Assembly (NCBI RefSeq): GCF_900166635.1
Contig: NZ_LT800497.1
Coordinates: 3,024,344 to 3,088,343 of the forward strand
DNA: 64,000 bases
From: Oceanobacillus timonensis
Lineage (GTDB): Bacteria; Bacillota; Bacilli; Bacillales; Amphibacillaceae
Reading direction: 5' to 3'
The position numbers and the translations under genes are program-made. The notes under the pieces were generated by a model. The model was not told where the DNA came from. It made no database searches and was given only the letters and a program-made list of their open reading frames with translations. Below, piece by piece: positions 34,610 to 42,826 of this stretch; positions within the stretch are counted from its first letter, which is position 1; every line of letters starts with the position of its first letter.

Positions 34610-34660
34610 CATACAATGATAGACTGTTTTTATATGACAAGAAAGACGGAGGTGGGAAAT

Positions 34661-35386
34661 TTGCGCAGAAAAGGAAAAATGTTCGAAAAAGAAATACACA
34701 GCTCATTTTTAGAGGAAATGATGACCTTACAGATTTATCATCCGGAAACATTTTCTGATGCTTATCCATATGAAATTTGTATTATGCAAGACGGAAAAGA
34801 TTACTTTCAGATGGGAAGAGTCGCTACATTAAGCGATAAGCTTCATGATGAAGAAGCATTGCATAACGTTGTTTTTGTGGGAATTCATTACAAAGATAAG
34901 TATGATCGCAGAAAAAAATATCATCCGTCAGGAGAACAGAATGAGGCATATATCCATTTTCTCGTACGTGAAGTTGTGCCATACTTAGATGAATTAATTC
35001 CGGCACATCAGGCAGGAAAAAAACGTTCTATTATCGGTGATTCTCTAGCAGGAACACTGGCATTGATGACAGCAATGAAATATCCGCATCTATTTGAAAA
35101 AGCAGGACTGCAATCTCCTTATGTTGACGATACCGTGTTAGCATATATAGAGCAAACATCCTCGTTGGCAGCACTGGATATTTATCATACAATTGGAACA
35201 AAAGAAACTGACGTACACATGAGTGACGGGAATACAGCTGATTTTGTAGAACCCAACCGTCAATTACATCAAGCACTGAAAAAATCAGGAGCCGCTTATA
35301 CTTACTATGAGCTGGCAGATGGCATCCACACATGGAAATATTGGCAGAATGATATGCGCCGTTTGCTTACTACTTTATTTGATTAA
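34661..35386 (+). CDS. yjcH: Putative esterase of the alpha/beta hydrolase fold (YjcH)
   Basis: Esterase-D/enterochelin-esterase-like protein of 241 aa. The nucleophile is S128 in GDSLAGTLALM, and the likely catalytic histidine is in DGIHTWKYW near the C-terminus. The substrate is unknown. A TTG start at 34661 was chosen because GGAGGTG lies 6 bp upstream; the ATG at 34616 lies just behind the promoter -10 and has no ribosome site. yjcH, yjcG and yjcF follow each other here as they do, in the opposite direction, in B. subtilis. Confidence 0.87.
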   Translation: MRRKGKMFEKEIHSSFLEEMMTLQIYHPETFSDAYPYEICIMQDGKDYFQMGRVATLSDKLHDEEALHNVVFVGIHYKDKYDRRKKYHPSGEQNEAYIHFLVREVVPYLDELIPAHQAGKKRSIIGDSLAGTLALMTAMKYPHLFEKAGLQSPYVDDTVLAYIEQTSSLAALDIYHTIGTKETDVHMSDGNTADFVEPNRQLHQALKKSGAAYTYYELADGIHTWKYWQNDMRRLLTTLFD

Positions 35387-35475
35387 AATTTCTATATTTT
35401 ATTCTCTTTTGCTATACTAATTGAAGATACAGTTTATATCATTGATTATTAATCATATACTGGGAGGTTGTCTGA

Positions 35476-35988
35476 ATGAAATACGGAATCGCTATTTTTC
35501 CTTCAAAAACGGTACAGGACCAAGCCAATGCATTAAGAAAGCGTTACGACCCAAGGTACTCTTTAATCCCTCCGCATATTACATTGAAGTACCCGTTTGA
35601 AACAGACCCGGAGCAAGTTGATGAAGTTGTTCAGGCATTACACCAAATCGCCGACAGTGTGGATCCTTTTTATATCCATATCAACAAAGTCAGCACCTTC
35701 GAACCGATAACCAATACGATTTATTTAAAAATTGAACCGAAAGAACAACTAAAAACACTAAATGAGAAGCTGCAGCAAGGCATATTTGAAAATAATCAGA
35801 CGCATTCGTTTGTCCCGCATATTACCATTGCGCAGGATTTAGAGTATGATGAGTTCTCTGATATCGTAGGCAGATTAAAAATGGAAGGTTTTGCTATTAA
35901 AGACTATATTGATCGCTTCCAGCTGTTATATGAATTAGAAAATGGCTCATGGACAGTGTATGAAACATTTTTATTAGGAGAGGAATAA
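35476..35988 (+). CDS. yjcG: 2H phosphoesterase / RNA ligase-like protein YjcG
   Basis: Small 2H phosphoesterase of 170 aa. Both HxT motifs are present: HITLKYPF (H34, T36) and HITIAQD (H115, T117). Homologues hydrolyse 2',3'-cyclic phosphates or ligate RNA ends; the physiological role of YjcG is unknown. GGGAGG precedes the ATG, and an extended -10 (TGCTATACT, about 35411) lies upstream. It is followed six bases later by yjcF, so the two are cotranscribed. Confidence 0.93.
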   Translation: MKYGIAIFPSKTVQDQANALRKRYDPRYSLIPPHITLKYPFETDPEQVDEVVQALHQIADSVDPFYIHINKVSTFEPITNTIYLKIEPKEQLKTLNEKLQQGIFENNQTHSFVPHITIAQDLEYDEFSDIVGRLKMEGFAIKDYIDRFQLLYELENGSWTVYETFLLGEE

Positions 35989-35994
35989 ACATTC

Positions 35995-36420
35995 ATGATC
36001 GTAAAGACCGCTACTACACCGCAAGAATTACAAGATGTATATCAAATTCGGAAGGAAGTATTTGTAGAAGAACAAAACGTACCTCCAGAATTAGAAATAG
36101 ATGAATTTGATCAATCCGCAACGCACTTTATCGCCTATGATGGCGAAACGCCGGTTGCTGCCGCCCGACTGCGATTCACGGAGAACGGCGCAGGTAAATT
36201 AGAACGTATCTGCGTTGCGAAATCACATCGCGGAAAATCCATCGGCAAAAAGATCATGCAAAAAATGGAACAGGAAATTATCCAGCAGGGCTTTCATAAA
36301 GCAAAACTGAACGCACAAACACATGCACAGGATTTTTATCAAAAGCTGGGTTATGATGTGACATCCGGCGAATTTATGGATGCTGGTATCCCGCATGTAA
36401 CTATGATAAAAAAGGTATAA
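35995..36420 (+). CDS. yjcF: GNAT acetyltransferase YjcF
   Basis: GCN5-related N-acetyltransferase of 141 aa. The acetyl-CoA loop is VAKSHRGKSIGKKIMQ (R/Q-x-x-G-x-G/A type) and the beta-bulge region AAARLRFTENGAGKLERI precedes it. The substrate is unknown. The AGGAGAGG ribosome site overlaps the end of yjcG, six bases away, which indicates coupled expression. A strong terminator follows. Confidence 0.93.
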   Translation: MIVKTATTPQELQDVYQIRKEVFVEEQNVPPELEIDEFDQSATHFIAYDGETPVAAARLRFTENGAGKLERICVAKSHRGKSIGKKIMQKMEQEIIQQGFHKAKLNAQTHAQDFYQKLGYDVTSGEFMDAGIPHVTMIKKV

Positions 36421-36431
36421 ATTCACGGATG

Positions 36432-36467
36432 AGAGCGCTTATCTCTTAAAGATAAGCGCTCTTTTTT
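36432..36467 (+). terminator. Intrinsic terminator of yjcG-yjcF
   Basis: Perfect 13-bp stem AGAGCGCTTATCT / AGATAAGCGCTCT followed by six T residues. Confidence 0.95.
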
Positions 36468-36531
36468 ACATCTTTCCGCTTCTTCTGTACACAATATAAG
36501 TTAGAGTGTAAATGAAAAAGGAGCGTATCTT

Positions 36532-37245
36532 ATGTCCAGTTACTTAAGTATGTTTGTAGAGCTTATTTTTGGCTTATTTGCTTTATTCGTCATCACCAAG
36601 ATATTAGGGAAAACACAAATATCACAAATCACGCCATTTGATTTTATTTCTGCACTGCTGTTAGGAGAATTAGTAGGAAATGCGTTATTTGACCCGAATG
36701 CCGGGATACCGGAAATAGCATTTGTTGTCGTTCTTTACGGCCTTCTATTGTATGTGATTGAAATTGTTTCGCAAAAATATAAACGGACCCGTCATATGCT
36801 CGAAGGAAGTCCAACCATTGTTATTCATCGCGGAAAGCTCATCCGGGATATGATGAAAAAAACCAAGCTGGATATTAATCAGCTGCAGCATCTGTTGAGA
36901 GAAAAGGATGTCTTCTCCATCAGTGAAGTAGAATTTGCCGTCCTGGAAGCAAATGGAACCGTCTCTGTTCTTAAAAAAACAGATTATCAAACACCTACAC
37001 GTAAAGATTTAAAATTATCTCCTAAAGATGTCACGTTACCAATCACACTTATCAATGATGGAGAAATCATTAAAGATAATCTGGAGGAGAAAAATCTCCC
37101 TGTTTCCTGGTTGGAAGAATCTATTCGTGAGCAGGGATACCAAGATATTTCGGAAATTTTTTATGCGGAATATTCGAAAGGAGAGCCTTTATTTATTATT
37201 CCTTTCTATAATCGAAATCACCAAAAATATGATGATCTTGACTAA
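36532..37245 (+). CDS. DUF421 membrane protein (YetF/YdfR-like)
   Basis: Protein of 237 aa: three N-terminal membrane helices (about 5-90; with the conserved KTQISQITPFDFISALLLGELVGN between helices 1 and 2) and a cytosolic DUF421 domain (about 95-225; SPTIVIHRGKLIRDMM, EFAVLEANGTVSVL). Family members are found in many spore formers, some in spore membranes; the function is not established. AAAGGAGCG precedes the ATG. Single gene with its own terminator. Confidence 0.88.
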   Translation: MSSYLSMFVELIFGLFALFVITKILGKTQISQITPFDFISALLLGELVGNALFDPNAGIPEIAFVVVLYGLLLYVIEIVSQKYKRTRHMLEGSPTIVIHRGKLIRDMMKKTKLDINQLQHLLREKDVFSISEVEFAVLEANGTVSVLKKTDYQTPTRKDLKLSPKDVTLPITLINDGEIIKDNLEEKNLPVSWLEESIREQGYQDISEIFYAEYSKGEPLFIIPFYNRNHQKYDDLD

Positions 37246-37268
37246 GTCTGATTTTCTGCTTCAATCAA

Positions 37269-37303
37269 AGAAGCATTCCTCTGTGATAAAAAGGAATGCT
37301 TCT
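37269..37303. terminator. Intrinsic terminator between the DUF421 gene and the next minus-strand gene
   Basis: AGAAGCATTCCT / AGGAATGCTTCT stem with an 11-base loop between convergent genes. The T tail is short. Confidence 0.8.
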
Positions 37304-37550
37304 ATACATATTGATTGACATATTTTCCTTTACCAGTGATTAACGAAGCATCTAATGGTAAAGATAACGGTTTCTGAGGTTCAGGTCTATTGCGGTAATA
37401 ACGGTCATAAGTTGCATTTAATTCCTGATGTCTCCGTTCAAATAGAACTTTGAAAGGAGCTTCTACATGATCAGCTTTTTTCTGCGCCGGCTGTATTCTT
37501 TGATGATAATCAACATACTGTGAAGTCTGGACCGGAAGAATATATCCCAT
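37302..37550 (-). CDS. Conserved small hypothetical protein of bacilli
   Basis: Protein of 82 aa, hydrophilic, rich in Tyr, Gln, Pro and Arg, beginning MGYILPVQTSQYVDYHQR and ending ITGKGKYVNQYV. No membrane segment or known domain. The composition and the closing TGKG-x-Y motif are reminiscent of small bacillus proteins made in sporulation, but I cannot name it. The ATG at 37550 has AAGGAGGTG 7 bp upstream. It lies beside the spore coat genes, which hints at a spore role. Confidence 0.7.
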   Translation of the reverse strand: MGYILPVQTSQYVDYHQRIQPAQKKADHVEAPFKVLFERRHQELNATYDRYYRNRPEPQKPLSLPLDASLITGKGKYVNQYV

Positions 37551-37766
37551 CCTCTCCACCTCCTTCGTGTACTCACCTATATATACCCTTTCTCAGAAAA
37601 TTGAAACCGTTTTTATTTATTATATACACTTTTTTTCCGTTTGTATAGTCAGAATTTTATTTTATTAATTAGTTATTCACCTTGGCTACACACGCCCACA
37701 CCAACATAGTAAAGACACATATCCTGTAAGGAAAGTAAATTCAAATTGTGAAAGGAGCAATTTCTC

Positions 37767-38237
37767 ATGGGTTGTGGAAAAAATTACGATACCGGAAGTT
37801 GTGTTGCAGATATTTTAAAAGACATTGTTGATGCTCAAAATGACATTGTAGAAAATTGCTGTGATACGAGCTGCGAACAATCAATTAACGACCTTTTATG
37901 TACCAATGAGGTAACGAATGATTTAGACACCGTACCTGTTATTTTATACTGCAATGATTGCAAACCTTTTAAAGGTTTCGGCACAACAAAAAACCATCAC
38001 AACAAAATGAATCCCATCTTATCCAGCTTTATTTTCAGAGTAAAGAAAGTAGATAAAGATAACTGTGCTATTCTTGAGTTGTTACTCAGTGATGGAGAAA
38101 GCTGCGGTTTTGACCATATGAAGGATCCGACAGACCAGAACACAGAAGATATGGAAGCAACAGGTATTTGTATCACTGTCGATTTAAACTGTTTCTGCCA
38201 TGTTACCTGCTTACCAGCAATCAGAGCATTTCATTAA
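37767..38237 (+). CDS. cotZ: Spore coat protein of the CotY/CotZ family
   Basis: Cysteine-rich crust/coat morphogenetic protein of 156 aa with 14 cysteines, typical of CotY/CotZ, which crosslink into hexameric sheets at the outermost spore layer. Signatures are MGCGKNYDTGSCVADIL at the N-terminus, VPVILYCNDCKPFKGFG and the end CHVTCLPAI. AAAGGAGC precedes the ATG. Only one such gene is present, whereas B. subtilis has the cotVWXYZ cluster. A weak sigma-K-like -10 (CATATCCTG) lies upstream near 37720. Confidence 0.92.
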   Translation: MGCGKNYDTGSCVADILKDIVDAQNDIVENCCDTSCEQSINDLLCTNEVTNDLDTVPVILYCNDCKPFKGFGTTKNHHNKMNPILSSFIFRVKKVDKDNCAILELLLSDGESCGFDHMKDPTDQNTEDMEATGICITVDLNCFCHVTCLPAIRAFH

Positions 38238-38272
38238 ACACAAGGAAACTCACATGTAACAGGCAGCATGAT

Positions 38273-38315
38273 AAAAGACACCATCCAGGTCACAGAAGCC
38301 TGGACGGTGTCTTTT
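38273..38315. terminator. Intrinsic terminator between cotZ and cotO
   Basis: AAAAGACACC-A-TCCAGG / CCTGGA-C-GGTGTCTTTT, about 16 bp with one mismatch, serving two convergent coat genes. Confidence 0.9.
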
Positions 38316-38760
38316 AAAAACCTAATAATTGAATGTTTTCAATATCTTCCACCGGTATTTTGATGCTGCTTTTTCGATTACTTAACTGTAAAAACAAGAT
38401 ATCCTCTTCTTTTTCGCGGATAATCCCCCGATATTTCTTATTGCCATTTACAATGACTTCACACCTTACAGGCGGAGCAAATTCAGAACGGTTTGTTAAA
38501 TAATCTATTTTTTCGTTAATGGACATTTCCATAAATTTTTTCTTGCTTGATTGCTGTTCTTCTTTCTGAACAGTACTATCAACATGTTTTTTATGATGTT
38601 TTAAAGGGGGTTTTTTCACGGGTGGTGCTTGGTTTACATCTGCTTTCTTCTGTATTCCGGAATTACCAAAATAATTATCCTGCATTGGTGCCGCAGATTC
38701 TTTCAATTGAGGCTGGCTGATGTAAAGTAAAGGAGATTTCGCTTTATTTTTATCCGTCAT
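38314..38760 (-). CDS. cotO: Spore coat morphogenetic protein CotO
   Basis: Protein of 148 aa. The N-terminal half is a low-complexity, Lys/Pro/Gln-rich linker (KKPPLKHHKKHVDS); the C-terminal part (about 88-148) is a compact domain with MSINEKIDYL, FAPPVRCEVIVNGNKKYRGIIREKEEDILFLQL, the part conserved in CotO. CotO controls late coat assembly with CotH in B. subtilis. It is next to cotZ, as in B. subtilis, although in convergent orientation. A sigma-K promoter lies directly upstream. Confidence 0.87.
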   Translation of the reverse strand: MTDKNKAKSPLLYISQPQLKESAAPMQDNYFGNSGIQKKADVNQAPPVKKPPLKHHKKHVDSTVQKEEQQSSKKKFMEMSINEKIDYLTNRSEFAPPVRCEVIVNGNKKYRGIIREKEEDILFLQLSNRKSSIKIPVEDIENIQLLGF

Positions 38761-38793
38761 CGGTCATTACACCCTTTCTCGGCTAATCTTGTA

Positions 38794-38821
38794 TAGTGTA
38801 TGAACCTATAATTTGTTTTGT
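38794..38821 (-). promoter_or_regulatory. Sigma-K promoter of cotO
   Basis: Minus strand: ACA (38819-38821), 16 bp, CATACACTA (38794-38802). The -10 matches CATANNNTA perfectly. This fits late mother-cell expression. Confidence 0.75.
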
Positions 38822-38850
38822 GTCAAACGCATGATGGCTCTTTTTCCCGA

Positions 38851-38887
38851 AATAAAAGGATTGCCTCTGGTATGGAGACAACCCTTT
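38851..38887 (-). terminator. Intrinsic terminator of mgtE
   Basis: Minus strand: a 13-bp stem of AAAGGGTTGTCTC with GAGGCAATCCTTT, including two G-U pairs, then TTTATTT. Confidence 0.8.
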
Positions 38888-38899
38888 CTACTTGGATAA

Positions 38900-40279
38900 T
38901 TAAATTAAATAGCTCATAAATGCTGTTGCCATTCCAAAGTAAATCAGCGTCGAGATAAGATCATTAATCGTGGTAATAAAAGGCCCTGATGCTACCGCTG
39001 GGTCAATATGCAAACGATTCATTATCATCGGAATGAGTGCTCCTGCTAATGTTGCTACAAGAAGGGAACCCATAATAGATAAACCTAATAGAATGCCTAA
39101 ATAAATACTGCCTTGCCAAATAAAAATAATAGCAGCAAGAATAATTCCACAGAAGACCCCGTTAATTAATCCTGTTAATGCTTCTCTTCCTAGAAGCTTC
39201 CATTTCCCAGTATGTTCGAATTCACCTGTTGCCATTCCACGTACGGATACAGCAAGTGCCTGTGTTCCTGAATTACCAGCTGTTCCTCCAATCAAGGGAA
39301 TAAAAGCAGCTAAAATAGCTACTTGTTCTAAGGTTTCTTCAAAACTGGCAATCAAAGTAGCCGTTAACATACCTAAAAATAACAGGATAACCAGCCAAGG
39401 CAATCTTTTTCTTGCAGAACGAATGGCTGTATCATCTTTAATATCCGTGTTGGACATCGCCGCTAATTTGGAGTAGTCCTCACTGGCTTCTTCTTCCATA
39501 ACATCTAAAATATCATCTACAGTGATAATACCGAGAAGATGATCTTGAAAATCAACTACTGGAAGTGCAAGAAAATCATAGTCTCTAAACATTTGTGCAA
39601 CGTCTTCCTGGTCTTTAGCAACCGATACAGCAACCACTTTGGTACTCATGATTTCTTTAATTTGTGTATCATGATCTGCAATAATCAAATCCCGGATAGA
39701 CAAGACACCAACTAAATGTTTTACATCATCGAGGACAAACAAGTAATAAATCGTCTCTGCATCTGGAGCTTCTTTTTTCAGCTGATTCATCGTCTCTGCA
39801 ACGGTTTGATTTTCAAACAGCACAACATATTCTGTTGTCATGATACTACCAGCCGTTTTTTCTTCGTAATGAAGGAGCTGTTTTATATCATCAGCAGATT
39901 CTTTATCCATGATGGTTAAATAGCTGACTACTTTTTCTTTATCCAGCTCATTTAAAATATCAACCGCATCATCGACAGGCATCTCGGAAAAAATCATCGC
40001 AGCATATCTCGGATCCATCTCCTCAAAAAACTCAACGACATCATCTAAATCAATATTGATTAATATCTCTGACATTTCTTCAGGAGATAAATACGTGTAT
40101 ATCTGCGCTCTATTTTCTGCTTCCTGCTGCTGGAAAAACACAGCCTGATCATATGGATGAATTTCCAGAAATTCTGTTCGAAACTCCTCCAAATTTTCTG
40201 TTTCCAATGCTTCTTGAACTTTATCAATATGTTCTTGAAATTGCTCTTGATATTGAACATCGTATTGATCGGCTTTCAT
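38900..40279 (-). CDS. mgtE: Magnesium transporter MgtE
   Basis: Mg2+ channel of 459 aa. Domain order: an N-terminal helical domain with acidic superhelix repeats (about 20-130, PEEMSEILINIDLDDVVEFFEEMDP), a CBS pair (about 135-260), a plug helix, and five membrane helices (about 290-459) with the pore motifs PLIGGTAGNSGTQALAVSVRG and DPAVASGPFITTINDLIS. CBS and N domains sense cytosolic Mg2+. AAAGGAGGAATTGCG precedes the ATG. Upstream is a leader of about 200 nt lacking an M-box riboswitch but containing tiny reading frames. Confidence 0.96.
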   Translation of the reverse strand: MKADQYDVQYQEQFQEHIDKVQEALETENLEEFRTEFLEIHPYDQAVFFQQQEAENRAQIYTYLSPEEMSEILINIDLDDVVEFFEEMDPRYAAMIFSEMPVDDAVDILNELDKEKVVSYLTIMDKESADDIKQLLHYEEKTAGSIMTTEYVVLFENQTVAETMNQLKKEAPDAETIYYLFVLDDVKHLVGVLSIRDLIIADHDTQIKEIMSTKVVAVSVAKDQEDVAQMFRDYDFLALPVVDFQDHLLGIITVDDILDVMEEEASEDYSKLAAMSNTDIKDDTAIRSARKRLPWLVILLFLGMLTATLIASFEETLEQVAILAAFIPLIGGTAGNSGTQALAVSVRGMATGEFEHTGKWKLLGREALTGLINGVFCGIILAAIIFIWQGSIYLGILLGLSIMGSLLVATLAGALIPMIMNRLHIDPAVASGPFITTINDLISTLIYFGMATAFMSYLI

Positions 40280-40334
40280 CGCAATTCCTCCTTTCTTTCA
40301 GCGGTTTGTTTATTCTTACACATCCTTCCCTATT

Positions 40335-40422
40335 TTACAAGATGCGAAACAAATAGCAAGCTTTATCCACCATAATAAGCACCTTTCCTCCTTTTCTTTG
40401 CTATTCATTTACAGAATGACAC
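40335..40422 (-). promoter_or_regulatory. mgtE leader with two tiny reading frames
   Basis: The leader starts near a TTGACA (40501-40506 on the minus strand, weak -10 TTTAAA). Frame 1 (40405-40422) is a GTG start 6 bp after AAGGAGGAAG and encodes MSFCK. Frame 2 (40335-40373) is an ATG after GGAGGAAAGGTG and encodes MVDKACYLFRIL. A third frame, MCKNKQTAERKEELR, ends on a TGA that overlaps the mgtE ATG. None is proven to be translated; the repeated strong Shine-Dalgarno sequences are the evidence. Confidence 0.35.
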
Positions 40423-40606
40423 TTCTTCCTCCTTCCTCGTTATTTTTTCCTTAGGGCAACTTTATTACCCATAGCTTACTTTAAATACATATTTTCTCAC
40501 TGTCAATCCTTTTGTCATTTGGCTATTATTTTTCTTAACAGCTTTTTTGTATCACTAATTCGGTTGCGTGTTTTTTATTATAAACTCAACTTCCACAACA
40601 AAGAAG

Positions 40607-40990
40607 AAGCATATAAAACTAGCTGTTCCAGGATGACCAGGATATGGTGTATAGCTCCGCTCCAGCCAACCACTCCGCTTTCCGAAGTACAAATGTTTTC
40701 GATGGGACGAGTAAGCGCAGTCCCAGCCCCAGTGGGAAGACCCCGCAGAAAAAAAGCGAACTTCTTTTTTTACCCGCGGGGCATAAGAGCGACTTTAGCT
40801 CTGTCTGCGCCTTTTGGCTTGCCAATCGCTAAGTCTCCTTTATCGAGGAGGAGTGAGCTCGGGGCCCGCGGAAAGCGTAGTGTTTTTCCGTAGCGGTCAC
40901 CTTTCACTTTACCTTCTAACCTTTGTCAACAGATGTATGCAAGAAACAATCAACCCCCTGTTCCTATGGAAAGGAAGTTACTTTTTAAAA
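40607..40990. repeat. GC-rich non-coding repeat, copy A
   Basis: No gene fits here: several short frames overlap on both strands with no ribosome sites. Blocks recur at 62.9-64.0 kb: GGTGTATAGCTCCGCT (40646), ACAAATGTTTTCGATGGGAC (40689), TGGGAAGACCCCGCAG (40733), GAGTGAGCTCGGGGCCCGCG (40851) and GCAAGAAACAATCAACCCCC (40939). Part of the 62.9-kb copy is in opposite orientation. It is more GC-rich than its AT-rich surroundings and belongs to a repeat type common in Bacillaceae intergenic regions. Confidence 0.85.
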
Positions 40991-41178
40991 GACGAAAGCC
41001 GGGTTATAAAGAAGGAAATTCAAACTTATTCATTCAATAAATACCTTAAAATAAGCTTTTCTACTTTATGTAATCGAGATGAATGAAATATTTCATTTAT
41101 TATCACATGCTTCAAAGAAAATAAGTTATACTAGGGAAAGAATCTTTATTCAATCCATTGCTAAGAGGAGGTTATAAG

Positions 41179-41925
41179 TTGCAATTCGATATTATTGGAG
41201 ATGTGCACGGATGTTTGGATGAACTTTTGGAACTGCTCGACAAGCTGAAATATCGACAGGAAAACAATATGTATACGCATCCGGATGATCATAAATTAAT
41301 TTTTGTTGGAGATCTTACTGATCGTGGACCAAACTCTATCGCAGTTATCCAACTTGTCTATCAGTTAGTTATTGAACAAAAAATAGCATATTATGTACCG
41401 GGAAATCACTGTAATAAGCTATACCGCTATTTCTTAGGAAATCACGTCCAGGAAAAACATGGTTTGGAAACAACGGTAGCTGAGTGGAAGGAATTGGATG
41501 AATCTCAAAAACAAAACATCCAGGAAAAGTTTATGACACTTTATGAAAAAGCACCTTTATATTTATATTGTAAAGAGACGAATCTTATTGTTGCTCACGC
41601 AGGGATAAAAGAAGACCTCATTGGACTGAAAAATTCCCGCACAAAGTCATTTGTTCTCTACGGAGATGTTACCGGTCGGACAGACCATCAAGGAAGGCCA
41701 ATCCGGCGAGACTGGGCAAAACATTACAAAGGAGAACTCTGGATTGTATATGGCCATACCCCGGTTTTAGAACCGCGCCAAATCAATCGGACCATTAATA
41801 TAGATACGGGCTGTGTCTTTGGAAATAAACTGACCGCTTTTCAATTTCCAAAACAAAGCATTGTTTCCGTACCTTCCCATCAACCGTTTCAACCAGATCG
41901 TTTTACTGATTTTTCAAAGAAGTGA
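41179..41925 (+). CDS. prpE: Symmetrical bis(5'-nucleosyl)-tetraphosphatase PrpE
   Basis: PPP-family metallophosphoesterase of 248 aa that hydrolyses Ap4A to two ADP. Motifs: GDVHGCLDEL near the N-terminus, VGDLTDRGPNS, GNHC, and HAGI and YGHTP later. In B. subtilis it is linked to spore germination. The start is a TTG at 41179, with AGGAGG 7 bp upstream. Its last 23 bp overlap the 3' end of the convergent pseudouridine synthase gene. Confidence 0.93.
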   Translation: MQFDIIGDVHGCLDELLELLDKLKYRQENNMYTHPDDHKLIFVGDLTDRGPNSIAVIQLVYQLVIEQKIAYYVPGNHCNKLYRYFLGNHVQEKHGLETTVAEWKELDESQKQNIQEKFMTLYEKAPLYLYCKETNLIVAHAGIKEDLIGLKNSRTKSFVLYGDVTGRTDHQGRPIRRDWAKHYKGELWIVYGHTPVLEPRQINRTINIDTGCVFGNKLTAFQFPKQSIVSVPSHQPFQPDRFTDFSKK

Positions 41926-42826
41926 TGGCTAAGTTTTTCTCACAATTCATCATATCTAACGGAAGTGCACAATCAAACCGCATGCTTTTTTTCTCAAATG
42001 GATGCATCCATTCCAATGTTGAACAATGGAGCGCTTGCCGCTGCATGTCATCTGTTCTGCCACCATACAAATCATCACCAAGGAGCGGATGACCAAGATG
42101 GCTGAAATGAACACGAATTTGATGCGTCCTGCCCGTTTCCAATTGAATTCGTACGGAGGAAGCCCTTACAAGGGAAGAAATGGTCTGATAGTGGGTGATG
42201 GCCTCTTTGCCTTCCTCCTTGTTTACTTCCCGTTCAATAATGGACGTTTTCTTACGGGCAATCGGCGCTTGTATTGTTCCGGCAGAAGGATTTATTTTTC
42301 CTGTTATGATTGCTTCATAGGTACGATGAATCTGGTTCTTTTTTTGTGCTTCTGATAATAAAGCATGGGTATAGCGATTTTTCGCAATTAAAACAAGACC
42401 GGACGTATTCTTGTCCAATCTTGTTACGATATGCACGGTGGCTGGATGACCAATAGCATTGTAATAGCTTTGGATACCGTTTGCTAAAGAAGAATAACGG
42501 TCGTTCATGCCTGGCATACAAGCCTGATCAGTCGGTTTATTGATGACTAAATGATCATCATCTTCATAAACGATTGCCAAATCCATTTTGGTTGCTTCAA
42601 TACTGCCTGGAGTTTCATCTGGAAAAATGACCATTAATTGGTCATGCAAATGAAGGCTTTCTGTAATATGAGCCTCCTTTTCATTGATAAAACATTTCCC
42701 GTCCTCTTTTTTCATAGCAGTCAATAACCTTCTTGAAAACTTTAGCTTCTTTTGCAGAAAATCTTTTATCGTCATTTGGGCGCCTGCATCATCAATCACC
42801 CAGCTTTTTTGAATGCTTGCAGTCAT
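41903..42826 (-). CDS. yjbO: RluA/RluD-family pseudouridine synthase (YjbO)
   Basis: Converts uridine to pseudouridine in rRNA or tRNA; the target of YjbO is not established. 307 aa: an S4-like N-terminal domain (about 15-75) and the catalytic domain with the aspartate in HIVTRLDKNTSGLVLIAK. ETGRTHQIRVHF is the conserved RNA-binding motif. The ATG directly follows the nadK stop (TAAATG), so it is translationally coupled to nadK. Confidence 0.94.
   Translation of the reverse strand: MTASIQKSWVIDDAGAQMTIKDFLQKKLKFSRRLLTAMKKEDGKCFINEKEAHITESLHLHDQLMVIFPDETPGSIEATKMDLAIVYEDDDHLVINKPTDQACMPGMNDRYSSLANGIQSYYNAIGHPATVHIVTRLDKNTSGLVLIAKNRYTHALLSEAQKKNQIHRTYEAIITGKINPSAGTIQAPIARKKTSIIEREVNKEEGKEAITHYQTISSLVRASSVRIQLETGRTHQIRVHFSHLGHPLLGDDLYGGRTDDMQRQALHCSTLEWMHPFEKKSMRFDCALPLDMMNCEKNLAITSLKNQ

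Noticed and set aside
32938..34660. A second copy of the tRNA-Val 3' end as attachment site (attR)
   Set aside because: I saw no repeat of the tRNA 3' sequence before 34.66 kb, so the far border of the old element remains unknown.
40280..40500. M-box magnesium riboswitch upstream of mgtE
   Set aside because: None of the conserved M-box segments could be found on the minus strand of this leader.
40519..41086. Several short frames on both strands
   Set aside because: They lie in or beside a non-coding repeat; the homologous repeat at 62.9-64 kb does not preserve the frames.
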